Assembly (NCBI RefSeq): GCF_004564135.1
Contig: NZ_CP038255.1
Coordinates: forward strand, 94,501 to 158,500
Origin: Terasakiella sp. SH-1
GTDB lineage: Bacteria; Pseudomonadota; Alphaproteobacteria; Rhodospirillales; Terasakiellaceae
Reading direction: 5' to 3'
DNA: 64,000 nucleotides
The notes below the pieces were generated by a model. It had not been told where the DNA came from and did no database searches. It saw only the letters and a program-made list of their open reading frames with translations. The first letter of the stretch is position 1. Each line of letters begins with the position of its first letter. The position numbers and the translations under genes are program-made. This document shows positions 9,846 to 18,119 of the stretch, piece after piece.

Positions 9846-10484
9846 ATGGGCATTGTTGTTGCAATTGATGGTCCGGCCGCGGCAGGCAAGGGCACATTGG
9901 CGCGCCGAGTCGCAGCGGATTTGAATTTGGCTTATCTGGATACGGGGCTTTTGTACCGTGCCACGGGGTTTGCCGTTGTGCAGGCAGGTGGCGATCTGGA
10001 GAATGAAGCTGATGCGCTGAAAGCGGCACAAAACTTGAAGGCTGATGACCTGACAAACGAGAAATTACGCCATGACGAAGCCGCGCAAGCAGCCTCAAAA
10101 GTTGCTGTAATTCAATCGGTTAGAGACGAGCTGTTGGAGTTTCAGCGTCGCTTTGCCAAGGAACCACCACAGGGCAAGGTTGGGTCTGTTCTGGATGGGC
10201 GCGATATTGGCACAGTGGTTTGCCCGGATGCGGATGTGAAGCTGTTTGTGACAGCCTCAACAGAGGTACGTGCTCAACGTCGACTAAAAGAGTTGCAAGA
10301 GCGTGGCCTTGAAGCTATATACACGCAGGTTTTACAGGATATGAAAGACCGCGATGCGCGCGACAGCCAACGCAGCTCCGCGCCATTAAAGGCAGCTGAT
10401 GATGCGGTGATTTTGGATACCTCTGATCTGGGGATTGAAGAAGTTATTGCACAGGCTAAATCAATCATTTCTGAAAAAGCCTGA
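9846..10484 (+). CDS. cmk: Cytidylate kinase
   Basis: The enzyme phosphorylates CMP and dCMP with ATP in pyrimidine nucleotide salvage and synthesis. It is 212 residues, the normal bacterial length. The P-loop is GPAAAGKGT at residues 9-17, followed by AYLDTGLLYRAT (CMP-binding), VLDGRDIGTVVCPDAD, and the lid region RRLKELQERG with RDARDSQRSSAPLKAADDAV. The ATG follows a GGAGAG ribosome-binding site that abuts the REP-like element. It sits between aroA and rpsA, as in many proteobacteria. Confidence 0.97.
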   Translation: MGIVVAIDGPAAAGKGTLARRVAADLNLAYLDTGLLYRATGFAVVQAGGDLENEADALKAAQNLKADDLTNEKLRHDEAAQAASKVAVIQSVRDELLEFQRRFAKEPPQGKVGSVLDGRDIGTVVCPDADVKLFVTASTEVRAQRRLKELQERGLEAIYTQVLQDMKDRDARDSQRSSAPLKAADDAVILDTSDLGIEEVIAQAKSIISEKA

Positions 10485-10681
10485 ATAGATACGTCTGTGA
10501 ACTGACTTTTGACGCTTTCTTTTAGAAGGAAGTGCTGAGGGTCTTTTTCACTTTCATGAAGGTGGATCGGCAGTTAGTCACTGCGCTGTCTGGTCCTGAT
10601 ACCTTTGACGCAATTGCGGGTGACAGACCAACGGAACCAACCGTTTGGCATGAAACAACATTATTATAGGACTTATATATT

Positions 10682-12370
10682 ATGACTGAAGCAGCTCCAG
10701 TAGTTGAAGATTTTGAAGCGCTTTTTAACGAAGCGTTCGGTGAAGAAGCCCTTTTTGAAGGTCAAGTACTGACAGGTACAATCATTCGCGTTGATAATGA
10801 TTTCGCAATGGTTGACGTCGGTTTGAAATCTGAAGGCCGTATCCCCCTTAAAGAATTCGGTTTCGGCGAAGAAGCACAGAAACTGTCTGCCGGTGACAAT
10901 GTTGACGTATTCGTAGAGCGCTACGAAAACAAAGACGGCACAGTTGTTCTGTCTCGTGAAAAAGCGAAACGTGAAGAAGCATGGAAAAACCTCGAGAAGC
11001 AGTTCGAAGCTCAAGAGCGTGTTAACGGTGTTATCTTCGGTCGTGTTAAAGGCGGCTTCACAGTTGACCTTAACGGTGCTGTTGCCTTCCTGCCGGGCTC
11101 TCAGGTTGATATCCGTCCGGTACGTGACGTAACACCGCTGATGGGCAATGCTCAGCCGTTCCAAATCCTGAAAATGGACCGCCAGCGTGGCAACATCGTT
11201 GTTTCTCGTCGTGCTGTTCTTGAAGAAGCACGCGCTGAAGCACGTGGCGATCTCATCAAAGGTCTGGAAGAAGGTCAGGTTCTTGACGGTGTTGTTAAAA
11301 ACATCACTGATTACGGTGCGTTCATCGACCTTGGTGGCATCGACGGCCTGCTGCACGTTACTGACATTGCATGGCGCCGCATTGCTCACCCGTCTGAAGC
11401 ACTGCAAATTGGCGAAACTGTTAAAGTACAGGTTATCCGCTTCAACTCTGAAACTCAGCGTATCTCCCTTGGTATGAAGCAGCTTGAAGCTGACCCTTGG
11501 GAAGGCGTTGACGGCAAATATCCGGTTGATGGCAAGTTCTCTGGTCGCGTTACAAACATCACTGACTACGGTGCGTTTGTTGAGCTGGAGCCGGGCGTTG
11601 AAGGTCTGGTACACGTTTCTGAAATGTCCTGGACGAAGAAAAACGTACACCCGGGCAAAATCGTTTCTACTTCTCAAGAAGTTGAAGTTATGGTTCTGGA
11701 TGTGGATCCGGTTAAACGCCGTATCTCCCTTGGCCTGAAACAGTGTCTGGCAAACCCATGGGATGCGTTCCTGGCTGAACACCCGCAGGGTTCTGAAGTT
11801 GAAGGCGAGATTAAGAACATCACTGAATTCGGTCTGTTCATCGGCCTTAACGGCGAAATCGACGGTATGGTTCACATGTCTGATCTGGCATGGGAAGGCA
11901 CACCTGAAGAAGCACTGGCTTCCTTCAACAAAGGTGATGTTGTGAAAGCGAAAGTTCTCGACGTTGACGTTGAGAAAGAACGTATTTCTCTGGGCATCAA
12001 GCAACTGTCTGAAGATCCTTTTGAATCTGCGTCTTCTGACATCAAGAAAAACCAAATCGTGACTTGTACAGTTCTTGCTGTTGAAGAAAATGGTCTGGAA
12101 GTTGAAGTTGACGGCGGCCTGACTGGCTACATCCGTCGTGGTGATCTGGCGCGTGATCGTGGTGATCAGCGCACAGACCGCTTCAACGAAGGTGACAAGA
12201 TTGACGCCAAGGTAACTCAGTTTGACAAGAAAAACCGTAAGGTTTCCCTGTCTGTGAAAGCTCTGGAAGTTGAAGAAGAGAAGAAAGCAATGGCTGAATA
12301 CGGCTCTTCTGACTCCGGCGCGTCTCTGGGTGACATCCTGGGTGCAGCACTGGAACAAAAGAAAGGCTAA
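10682..12370 (+). CDS. rpsA: 30S ribosomal protein S1
   Basis: S1 binds mRNA on the small subunit and promotes initiation on structured leaders. The 562-residue protein carries six S1/OB-fold repeats, seen as recurring blocks such as NITDYGAFIDLGGIDGLLHV, NITDYGAFVELEPGVEGLVHV-like segments and NITEFGLFIGLNGEIDGMVH, each ending in a RRISLG(M/L)KQ strand. The C-terminus is Lys/Glu-rich. Codon use is strongly biased (GAA, AAA, GGC, CGT), consistent with high expression. About 200 bases of leader separate it from cmk, so it probably has its own promoter and possibly autoregulatory structure; no specific leader motif could be assigned. Confidence 0.98.
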   Translation: MTEAAPVVEDFEALFNEAFGEEALFEGQVLTGTIIRVDNDFAMVDVGLKSEGRIPLKEFGFGEEAQKLSAGDNVDVFVERYENKDGTVVLSREKAKREEAWKNLEKQFEAQERVNGVIFGRVKGGFTVDLNGAVAFLPGSQVDIRPVRDVTPLMGNAQPFQILKMDRQRGNIVVSRRAVLEEARAEARGDLIKGLEEGQVLDGVVKNITDYGAFIDLGGIDGLLHVTDIAWRRIAHPSEALQIGETVKVQVIRFNSETQRISLGMKQLEADPWEGVDGKYPVDGKFSGRVTNITDYGAFVELEPGVEGLVHVSEMSWTKKNVHPGKIVSTSQEVEVMVLDVDPVKRRISLGLKQCLANPWDAFLAEHPQGSEVEGEIKNITEFGLFIGLNGEIDGMVHMSDLAWEGTPEEALASFNKGDVVKAKVLDVDVEKERISLGIKQLSEDPFESASSDIKKNQIVTCTVLAVEENGLEVEVDGGLTGYIRRGDLARDRGDQRTDRFNEGDKIDAKVTQFDKKNRKVSLSVKALEVEEEKKAMAEYGSSDSGASLGDILGAALEQKKG

Positions 12371-12405
12371 TTCGTTAGTTCCTTCTTTTTGAAGTTTAAG
12401 ATCGA

Positions 12406-12441
12406 CCCCTTCCTGTTCTTGCAGGAAGGGGTTTTTCTTTT
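12406..12441 (+). terminator. Intrinsic terminator of rpsA
   Basis: A perfect 10-bp stem (CCCCTTCCTG with CAGGAAGGGG), 6-base loop, and a T-rich tail TTTTTCTTTT directly after it. This is a textbook rho-independent terminator 36 bases after the rpsA stop. Confidence 0.95.
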
Positions 12442-12444
12442 ATA

Positions 12445-12717
12445 TTAGGGCGTAAACTCATAAAATAGACTTGTTTGGCGGAGATGTATTTGAGGATAGA
12501 CAAGGCATGAAACCCGCAGAAGTGCAAGCACTTTAAGGGTTTTATAACGCAGTTCTATCCTCAAATACATCCCGTCCCTTACGGGATTTCCCAGAAATAT
12601 AGGCATTACTGCGTTAAAGTCTTTTGAAAGTACAAGTACTTCCTGCAAGCCTTTGCCTTGTCTTGCCTATATTTCTGGGAAACCAAAGCAAGTCTATTTT
12701 ATGGGTTTACGCCCTAA
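12445..12717. repeat. 273-bp nested palindromic element (MITE-like)
   Basis: Outer arms of 29 bp (12445-12473 and 12689-12717) are inverted copies with one mismatch and begin TTAGGGCG. Inside lie two further perfect 17-bp inverted pairs, 12483-12499 with 12555-12571 and 12589-12605 with 12664-12680. There are also AGACAAGGCA/TGCCTTGTCT arms, AACGCAGT/ACTGCGTT arms, and small hairpins AAGTGC-AA-GCACTT and AAGTAC-AA-GTACTT. It contains no open reading frame of note. It fills the gap between the rpsA terminator and sppA. It could be a miniature inverted-repeat transposable element or a highly structured RNA. Confidence 0.8.
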
Positions 12718-12750
12718 TCATGTAGGTGTCTTGGTATGTCACCATGGAAA

Positions 12751-12777
12751 AAGGTCCCCGCCTTCGCGAGGACGACG
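12751..12777. repeat. REP-like half element
   Basis: AAGGTCCCCGCCTTCGCGAG followed by GACGACG matches the right half of the element at 9767-9836 and the copy at 25251-25276. It abuts the AAGGAG ribosome-binding site of sppA. Confidence 0.7.
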
Positions 12778-12789
12778 AAGGAGAATTAA

Positions 12790-13710
12790 ATGACCTTTTC
12801 AGCTGACTATCTTTTGGACCGTATTCGCCTTAAACGCCGCCTGCGCATTTGGCAGGGGATTGGTATTCTTGCTATTTGCGCAGCACTTTTGGCTTTGGCA
12901 GCACGTTTTGATGTGTTTGGTCATGGGGATCATATTGCACGGCTGTGGGTTGAGGGCATTATTCGCGATGATGTTGCTCGAGATGAGATGATTGCAGAAC
13001 TCAAGCGCGACCCCAAGGTCAAGGCTGTGATCGTGCGCATTAATAGTCCGGGCGGGTCCGTTGTTGGAGGAGAGGCTCTTTATAGGAACTTGCGCGACTT
13101 GGCGAACGAAAAGCCCGTCGTTGCTGTCATGGGGGAAGTTGCGGCAAGCGCAGGCTATATGACTGCATTGGCTGCGGATTATATTGTGGCGCGTGAAGGG
13201 ACGATTACCGGTTCCATCGGGGTGTTGATGCAATCAGCCAATGTGAAAGGTTTGATGGAAAAAATCGGGGTCAAGCCTGTGATTATCAAGAGTGCTCCAC
13301 TTAAGGCTGCACCGAATCCTATGGAAGATTTGACACCGCAATCCAGAAAAGCGACAGAAGCGGTGATTTTGGATATGTTTGATATGTTCCAGTCCATGGT
13401 TATGGAACGACGCAATCTGAGCAAGGCCGAAGTCAGCAGGCTTGCCGATGGGCGTATTTATACGGGCAGGCAGGCCAAAAATGCACGCCTTATAGATGAA
13501 ACAGGCAGTGAAGCTGCGGCTTTGGCGTGGTTGAAACGGGAAAAAAAGGTGCCCTCTACACTGGAGGTTATTGATGCCATTTATGGGGAAGAAGACTTGT
13601 GGGCAGGTGCACAAAGTGCAATTGCGAAAAGCTTTTTCGATAAAACATTGATTTCTAAGGGACTTAGTCTTGACGGCTTGATTTCTGTCTGGCAACCTGA
13701 ATTGAAGTAA
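12790..13710 (+). CDS. sppA: Signal peptide peptidase SppA, short (36-kDa type) form
   Basis: A membrane-anchored serine/lysine peptidase that digests released signal peptides. The 306-residue length matches the single-domain family. A hydrophobic anchor lies at about residues 22-40 (WQGIGILAICAALLALAA), after a basic N-terminus. Catalytic-core motifs are VIVRINSPGGSVVGGEALY, GEVAASAGYM (nucleophile Ser in the ASAGY turn) and TITGSIGVLM, then IIKSAPLKAAPNP, which carries the likely general-base Lys. It is followed by ihfB, as in many Alphaproteobacteria. Confidence 0.93.
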   Translation: MTFSADYLLDRIRLKRRLRIWQGIGILAICAALLALAARFDVFGHGDHIARLWVEGIIRDDVARDEMIAELKRDPKVKAVIVRINSPGGSVVGGEALYRNLRDLANEKPVVAVMGEVAASAGYMTALAADYIVAREGTITGSIGVLMQSANVKGLMEKIGVKPVIIKSAPLKAAPNPMEDLTPQSRKATEAVILDMFDMFQSMVMERRNLSKAEVSRLADGRIYTGRQAKNARLIDETGSEAAALAWLKREKKVPSTLEVIDAIYGEEDLWAGAQSAIAKSFFDKTLISKGLSLDGLISVWQPELK

Positions 13711-13764
13711 TGAGCATTGTGTTAGGTCGATAAACCTACTTTGAAAGAAAGGGAGCAGGTGCCC

Positions 13765-14046
13765 ATGACAAAATCGGAACTGATTGCACGTTTGGCTGAA
13801 GCTAATCCTCACCTTTTTCAGCGTGATGTAGAACGGATCGTGACAACGATTTTTGATGAAATCACGCAAGCCTTGGCTGAGGGCAATCGCGTCGAGCTAC
13901 GTGGTTTTGGGGCTTTTTCGGTGAAAACACGAGGGTCCCGTGTAGGACGCAACCCGCGCACAGGTGAGTCTGTGGATGTGGGGGAAAAAGCTGTGCCTTA
14001 TTTTAAAACAGGCAAAAAATTGAGAGAGCGCCTGAATACCGCCTAA
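13765..14046 (+). CDS. ihfB: Integration host factor beta subunit
   Basis: A DNA-bending nucleoid protein that pairs with IHF-alpha. The 93-residue product starts [17 protein letters not shown] and has [15 protein letters not shown] and [14 protein letters not shown], the HU/IHF DNA-binding arm with the minor-groove proline. The ATG at 13765 has a GGGAGCAGG ribosome-binding site and matches family starts; an upstream TTG at 13741 is rejected. It sits between sppA and a LapA-domain gene. Confidence 0.96.
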   Translation: MTKSELIARLAEANPHLFQRDVERIVTTIFDEITQALAEGNRVELRGFGAFSVKTRGSRVGRNPRTGESVDVGEKAVPYFKTGKKLRERLNTA

Positions 14047-14150
14047 AAGGAAAACGCCTTCTTCCCATTGTGGTAAGGGGGAATCTGGTGTAAACGACGT
14101 ATGCTATTGTATGTCGTTGGTCATTGGTGTTGTGTTGAAAGTAGGCGCTT

Positions 14151-14498
14151 ATGAAAATCTTATCTTGGCTGATCTTTATTCCCTTTGCTGCGGTTGTGGT
14201 CTTTTTTGCCATTTCAAACCGCGAAGAGATTGCTGTGAATTTCTGGCCCTTACCCTTTAGTCAGGATATCCCCCTTTACTTGTTGAGCTTGGGCACTTTG
14301 GCCTTTGGTTTTTTCTTTGGTGCACTGCTGACCTGGATGTCGGTGGCAAAGTGGCGTGTGATTGCCATGAGCCGAAGAAAAGACACGAAATATGCCGAAG
14401 CCGAAGTCGCACGCCTGCAAAAACAATTGCAGGAAGTTGAGAAAAAACAGCAGCCAAATCAGGAGGTTTTGCCTGCTGTTAAGCCAGATGTGGCATAA
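14151..14498 (+). CDS. LapA-domain (DUF1049) membrane protein
   Basis: A 115-residue inner-membrane protein with two hydrophobic segments (about residues 4-22, and 42-66) separated by AISNREEIAVNFWPLPF, the hallmark of the LapA/DUF1049 family. A basic, coiled-coil cytoplasmic tail follows (AEAEVARLQKQLQEVEKKQQ). Related E. coli LapA works with LapB in lipopolysaccharide assembly; the role here is inferred only. The magnetosome protein MamL further downstream has the same two-helix plan. The position after ihfB is the usual alphaproteobacterial location. Confidence 0.85.
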   Translation: MKILSWLIFIPFAAVVVFFAISNREEIAVNFWPLPFSQDIPLYLLSLGTLAFGFFFGALLTWMSVAKWRVIAMSRRKDTKYAEAEVARLQKQLQEVEKKQQPNQEVLPAVKPDVA

Positions 14499-14644
14499 AA
14501 GGGAAAGGTCTTTGCATACGATGGAATGCATTGTGAGGCAGGGGTTTTAAAAGGATCATAAACCCGTAAGAAACCTTATTGACAGATGAACAACTGTGGG
14601 TCATATGGAATAGATATTGTGTCGTTATATCAGGAGTAACGAAA

Positions 14645-15076
14645 TTGTCTTTAGTTTGGCAAGAAAGCATGTCCGTCGGCATTTCTGTCGTTGATGATGA
14701 TCATAAAAAACTGTTGTTAATGATTGAACAGTTTCGCGGCCTTGTAGAGACGCTGAACGAAAAAGACCCTGATGAAGCCGCCATCGAATTGGATCAGGTT
14801 TTTTATCTTCTTCATGATTTCACCAAGACACATTTCCGCCGTGAGGAAATGATTATGAAGGCCCTTAAATTTCCAGATATTAAACGCCATATCATCTTGC
14901 ATCAGGAATTGATTAAGCAGTTGATGGGGGCTTATGCCAAATTCAAGGAAGAACGAAAGAAAGGGCTTTTGGATAAGCCGATCAATGAATTGGCAACTCT
15001 TTTAAATCAATGGGTTGTGAATCATATTCTGCAAGAGGATTTGCAGTTGAAGCGTATGAGAAAATTTGCATCTTGA
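14645..15076 (+). CDS. Bacteriohemerythrin
   Basis: A di-iron, O2-binding four-helix protein of about 143 residues. The metal-ligand pattern is present: VDDDHKKL, HDFTKTHFRREEMIM (H...HxxxE), IILHQELI and NHILQEDLQL. The frame is open upstream to 14579, but a TTG at 14645 with an AGGAG site 8 bases upstream yields the usual family start LSLVWQESMSVGI. Magnetotactic bacteria carry many such proteins, which are thought to serve O2 sensing or delivery; it starts a block with another hemerythrin domain in the next gene. Confidence 0.9.
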   Translation: MSLVWQESMSVGISVVDDDHKKLLLMIEQFRGLVETLNEKDPDEAAIELDQVFYLLHDFTKTHFRREEMIMKALKFPDIKRHIILHQELIKQLMGAYAKFKEERKKGLLDKPINELATLLNQWVVNHILQEDLQLKRMRKFAS

Positions 15077-15202
15077 TTGGGCTAAATCAATTTAAGGTTG
15101 ATTATTTTCTCTGAAAACCGCAAAAAAATATTAGTATTCAACCAACCCATAGTGTATTAGACTTCCCTGTGGAAGAGTAGTGGTTATGACGTTGGTATAA
15201 TT

Positions 15203-16642
15203 ATGTTTATTGTAGCTGTTCTTAAGAACTCTGGACAAAAAAATTTCGAAGCTTTTTGGAATAAACAAGAAGCGGCTACATTTTGGTCAAATATTATTTC
15301 GAGTCGACGCAAGCTTGAAGGCGATGCTGTTCGCGAGGTGGTGCTTTATGAAAGTGAAACCTCTTCTATTGAACATGGTATCAAAGAAGCGCGTCAAAAT
15401 CGGCTTCAGCCGATCAAAACCCATAAAATGAATGAGAACGTCCCGTTTTATGAAAAGATAAAACGTACAGGACCGGGGTGTGTCACACCTGAAACCATTA
15501 TGGAAGCCGAACGCCAGATTAAGGCGGAAGGGGCCCGTTTTGTTGAAGTTACCAAAGAAACGGTTCAAAGCTTCCAGAAAAAGGTTGAAGCGCTGGCCTC
15601 TGCCAAGGAGGTCCATCCCCATCACAAGGTCGTGATGGACGAGATTTGCTATAACCTCAAGGCCCAAGGCGGGGGATATAGCTACACACTGATTACATTC
15701 GTCGCCGGCCATTTGGAAAAATACCTTAAGCGCGCCCAGGATGAAGATATGGTCAGTGAACGCGGGGTGAATATCCTGCGTGCCTATGTCACTACATTTG
15801 AATTTATCCTGAATAACCGGATCACAGGTACAGGCGGGGATTTGGGCCGCACGTTGATCAAGAAATTGGATGAAGTCATTAAAGGTGTGAACGCCGATAT
15901 TGATGTGGCCGCTGTACGTGCGGCTGCCAAGCCAAAGCCGAAACCAAAACCGCAGCCCAAACCAGAGGTCAAGCCGGAAGTCAAGCCAGAGGTCAAGCCG
16001 ACGCCAGAAGTCGCACCCACTGTCGAAAAACCGATCGAAGAAGAAATGCCTGCTGCACCTGTTCAGCCGAAGCCGGAACCTGGTGTTATTTCGCAGGAGT
16101 CTTTGGCAGAACTTTTCGAACAGAAGAAAGCCGAGCCTGAACCTGAAAATGCAGGCAAGGCCAATGAGGTCAATGAAAAGACCTTTGACTGGTCAGAGAA
16201 ATATTCGGTTGGTATTCCAGAACTGGATGAAGACCATCGTTATCTCTTCCATTTGATGAAGCACTTCTATCTCACCAGCGAACGTGATGGCGGTTTGTAT
16301 GAAGTGGATATTATTTTCTCCATCTTGAAAGCTTTTGCCCGTGTCCACTTTGGCCGCGAAGAAGCTGCCATGGCCATCGCAGGGTATGACAAGACGGTCG
16401 AACATGTGAAGCAGCATGAAAAGCTGATGGTCGAACTGGAAGAAATGCGTGACTATTATGTGATGTTGACGGATGAAGAAGCCGGTAAGAAAGTCAGTAA
16501 TATGTTTGTGAAATGGTTAAGCGGCCATATTCAGGAAGAAGATTCAGGCTATCAGAATAGTATGCAGGCAAAATCTGAAAAGATTTCCAGCTTCTTACAG
16601 GAAATGGATATGCCCAAGGCGTGGATTGGGGAAGAAGAATAA
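15203..16642 (+). CDS. Hpt-like / hemerythrin fusion protein
   Basis: The 479-residue protein has four parts. Residues 1-80 form a small alpha/beta domain shared with the gene at 17157. Residues about 95-235 are helical and contain CYNLKAQGGGYSY, which aligns with the histidine phosphotransfer (Hpt) signature but has Tyr where the phospho-His should be. Residues 240-330 are a Pro/Lys/Glu linker ending in ISQESLAELFEQ, similar to the CheY-binding EIDALL motif of FliM. Residues about 345-460 are a complete hemerythrin domain (DEDHRYLFH, HFGREEA, VKQHEKL, GHIQEED). It overlaps the next gene (a receiver domain) by one base. This suggests an O2-responsive scaffold; the function is not known. Confidence 0.75.
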   Translation: MFIVAVLKNSGQKNFEAFWNKQEAATFWSNIISSRRKLEGDAVREVVLYESETSSIEHGIKEARQNRLQPIKTHKMNENVPFYEKIKRTGPGCVTPETIMEAERQIKAEGARFVEVTKETVQSFQKKVEALASAKEVHPHHKVVMDEICYNLKAQGGGYSYTLITFVAGHLEKYLKRAQDEDMVSERGVNILRAYVTTFEFILNNRITGTGGDLGRTLIKKLDEVIKGVNADIDVAAVRAAAKPKPKPKPQPKPEVKPEVKPEVKPTPEVAPTVEKPIEEEMPAAPVQPKPEPGVISQESLAELFEQKKAEPEPENAGKANEVNEKTFDWSEKYSVGIPELDEDHRYLFHLMKHFYLTSERDGGLYEVDIIFSILKAFARVHFGREEAAMAIAGYDKTVEHVKQHEKLMVELEEMRDYYVMLTDEEAGKKVSNMFVKWLSGHIQEEDSGYQNSMQAKSEKISSFLQEMDMPKAWIGEEE

Positions 16643-17133
16643 TGAAAAAATTCCAAAGCTACGGTTTTACGGATTTAACATTTTTGATTGTCGATGTAGA
16701 CCGTTGGGCGGCGAATCTGACCGAAACCACTTTGCGGACATTCGGGGTGAAGAAATGTGTTTTTGCCACCAATGAATTCGATATGATGGAATCGCTGTTG
16801 CGTGACCGTCCAGATATCATTTTCATGGAATGGAAGCTCAAGTCAGATAGCGGTATTGATTTGGTGCGAAAGATCAGAACAGCATCTTTTGAAACCTATC
16901 AACATACGCCGATCATTATGGCAACGGCGATGACCGATATGGAAAATGTCGCAGAAGCCCGCGATGCCGGGGTCAACGAATTTATTGCGCGGCCATTTTC
17001 ACCGGGAAATCTCTATAGCCGGATTTGTGCGATGGTTGCCAATCCACGCCCCTTTGTGGATTGTTCGACCTATAAGGGGCCGGACCGCCGCCGCCGCCGG
17101 ATGCCCGTACCGATTGATCGCCGCCGCAAGTAA
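16642..17133 (+). CDS. Receiver-domain protein with Asp to Glu at the phosphosite
   Basis: A 163-residue, stand-alone CheY-like receiver. The first strand reads LIVDVD. The phosphoacceptor strand reads DIIFMEWKLKSDSG, with Glu63 where Asp is expected, and the conserved Lys is Arg (FIARPFSP). The switch Thr is kept (IIMATAM). The C-terminus carries YKGPDRRRRR and a second basic stretch DRRRK, like the arginine-rich tails of alphaproteobacterial CheY-like proteins, some of which bind c-di-GMP (Cle family). The substitution would prevent phosphorylation or mimic it. The ATG is at 16642, in a TAATG overlap with the upstream gene, so the pair is translationally coupled. Confidence 0.85.
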   Translation: MKKFQSYGFTDLTFLIVDVDRWAANLTETTLRTFGVKKCVFATNEFDMMESLLRDRPDIIFMEWKLKSDSGIDLVRKIRTASFETYQHTPIIMATAMTDMENVAEARDAGVNEFIARPFSPGNLYSRICAMVANPRPFVDCSTYKGPDRRRRRMPVPIDRRRK

Positions 17134-17156
17134 GCGTGATAAAGGGGGAGGGGAAG

Positions 17157-18107
17157 ATGCATGTTATCGCAATTTTGGCACAAGCCGGTGATGATGAGTT
17201 TCTAGCCTTTGAAAAAAAGGGCCGGGCTTCCCAATATTGGTCAAACGCGGTTGATCAGGCAAAACGCGGTGAGGCATCCGTACAGGGAAAGCGGGCTTTC
17301 AAGCTGTTTGTTATTGATGGTGATGATGAAGAAGCCGCTCTTAGCCTTGCCAGAAAGGGGGAGGTTGAGGCCGTTAAGACCTTTGATGTTGAAAACTACG
17401 TCCCCTTGTCAGAAAAGGCTGCCGCAGATGAAACCATGCTGGCGATTGATTTTAACGATATCGCTGCCGCAGAAAAAGATGTTGAAGAGCTGACGGATAC
17501 CTATCAAAGCTGGGTTAAATCCGATGTGAAACTTTTACAGGACCGGATTAATCTGATCAAAAGTACCGGCGACTTTGACGAAAACGATTACCGCACCATG
17601 CATGATATTGCCTATAACCTGACCGGGATGGGCGGGACGTTTAATTATCCGATGGTGTCATTTCTAGGGGTGCGGTTGATGTATTTCATCGAAACCCTGG
17701 AAAACAAGCCATTAACCAACGCACATCTCCAAATTCTCTCAGCCTATTTATCAGCCCTTAAAATCGTTGTGGCCAAAGGGATCAAGGGCAATGGCGGGGC
17801 GCTGGGTCGTAAGTTGCTGGATAATCTCAATAGCGTAATTCTAAAATTTTCTGGTCGGGAAAAAGCAAAAGCGAAACCAAAGCCTGAGCCAAAATCGGCG
17901 ACGAAAACCCCTCAGGTCATACAAGATATTATTCAGAGTGAAAAAAACCTTGAAGAAAATAAGGTTAAGGTAGTAAAAAATAAACCAGAAGCCGCGCAGA
18001 CCCGAAAGTCAGATGGGGTTGAGGTTGAAAAGCGGTCACAGGAAAAAACAGCGCCGAATGCTATGTCACAGGAAGAGCTTTCACGAATTCTTAACGACAA
18101 AAAGTGA
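17157..18107 (+). CDS. Hpt-like scaffold protein, paralogue without hemerythrin
   Basis: The 316-residue product is a paralogue of the N-terminal two thirds of the 15203 gene (MHVIAILAQAGDDEF against MFIVAVLKNSGQKNF, both with a YWSN/FWSN motif). The Hpt-like segment is HDIAYNLTGMGGTFNYP. It closely fits the Hpt signature but again has Tyr in place of the phosphorylatable His. A Lys/Pro-rich linker follows, and the last 14 residues are MSQEELSRILNDKK, resembling the FliM CheY-binding peptide. The ATG at 17157 has a GGGGGAGGGG site; a GTG at 17136 is less likely. It is followed 12 bases later by another receiver gene, repeating the scaffold-receiver order. Confidence 0.7.
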   Translation: MHVIAILAQAGDDEFLAFEKKGRASQYWSNAVDQAKRGEASVQGKRAFKLFVIDGDDEEAALSLARKGEVEAVKTFDVENYVPLSEKAAADETMLAIDFNDIAAAEKDVEELTDTYQSWVKSDVKLLQDRINLIKSTGDFDENDYRTMHDIAYNLTGMGGTFNYPMVSFLGVRLMYFIETLENKPLTNAHLQILSAYLSALKIVVAKGIKGNGGALGRKLLDNLNSVILKFSGREKAKAKPKPEPKSATKTPQVIQDIIQSEKNLEENKVKVVKNKPEAAQTRKSDGVEVEKRSQEKTAPNAMSQEELSRILNDKK

Positions 18108-18119
18108 TATTTTCTCTGT

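Noticed and set aside
10485-10681. Ribosomal-protein leader element upstream of rpsA
   Set aside because: The 197-base leader may be structured, but I could not recognise a described leader motif and could not test covariation.
10673-12358. 561-codon open frame on the minus strand across rpsA
   Set aside because: It is exactly antisense to the six-domain S1 gene, its composition is odd (rich in Phe, Asn, Thr) and no family is visible; strong codon bias of rpsA leaves the opposite frame open.
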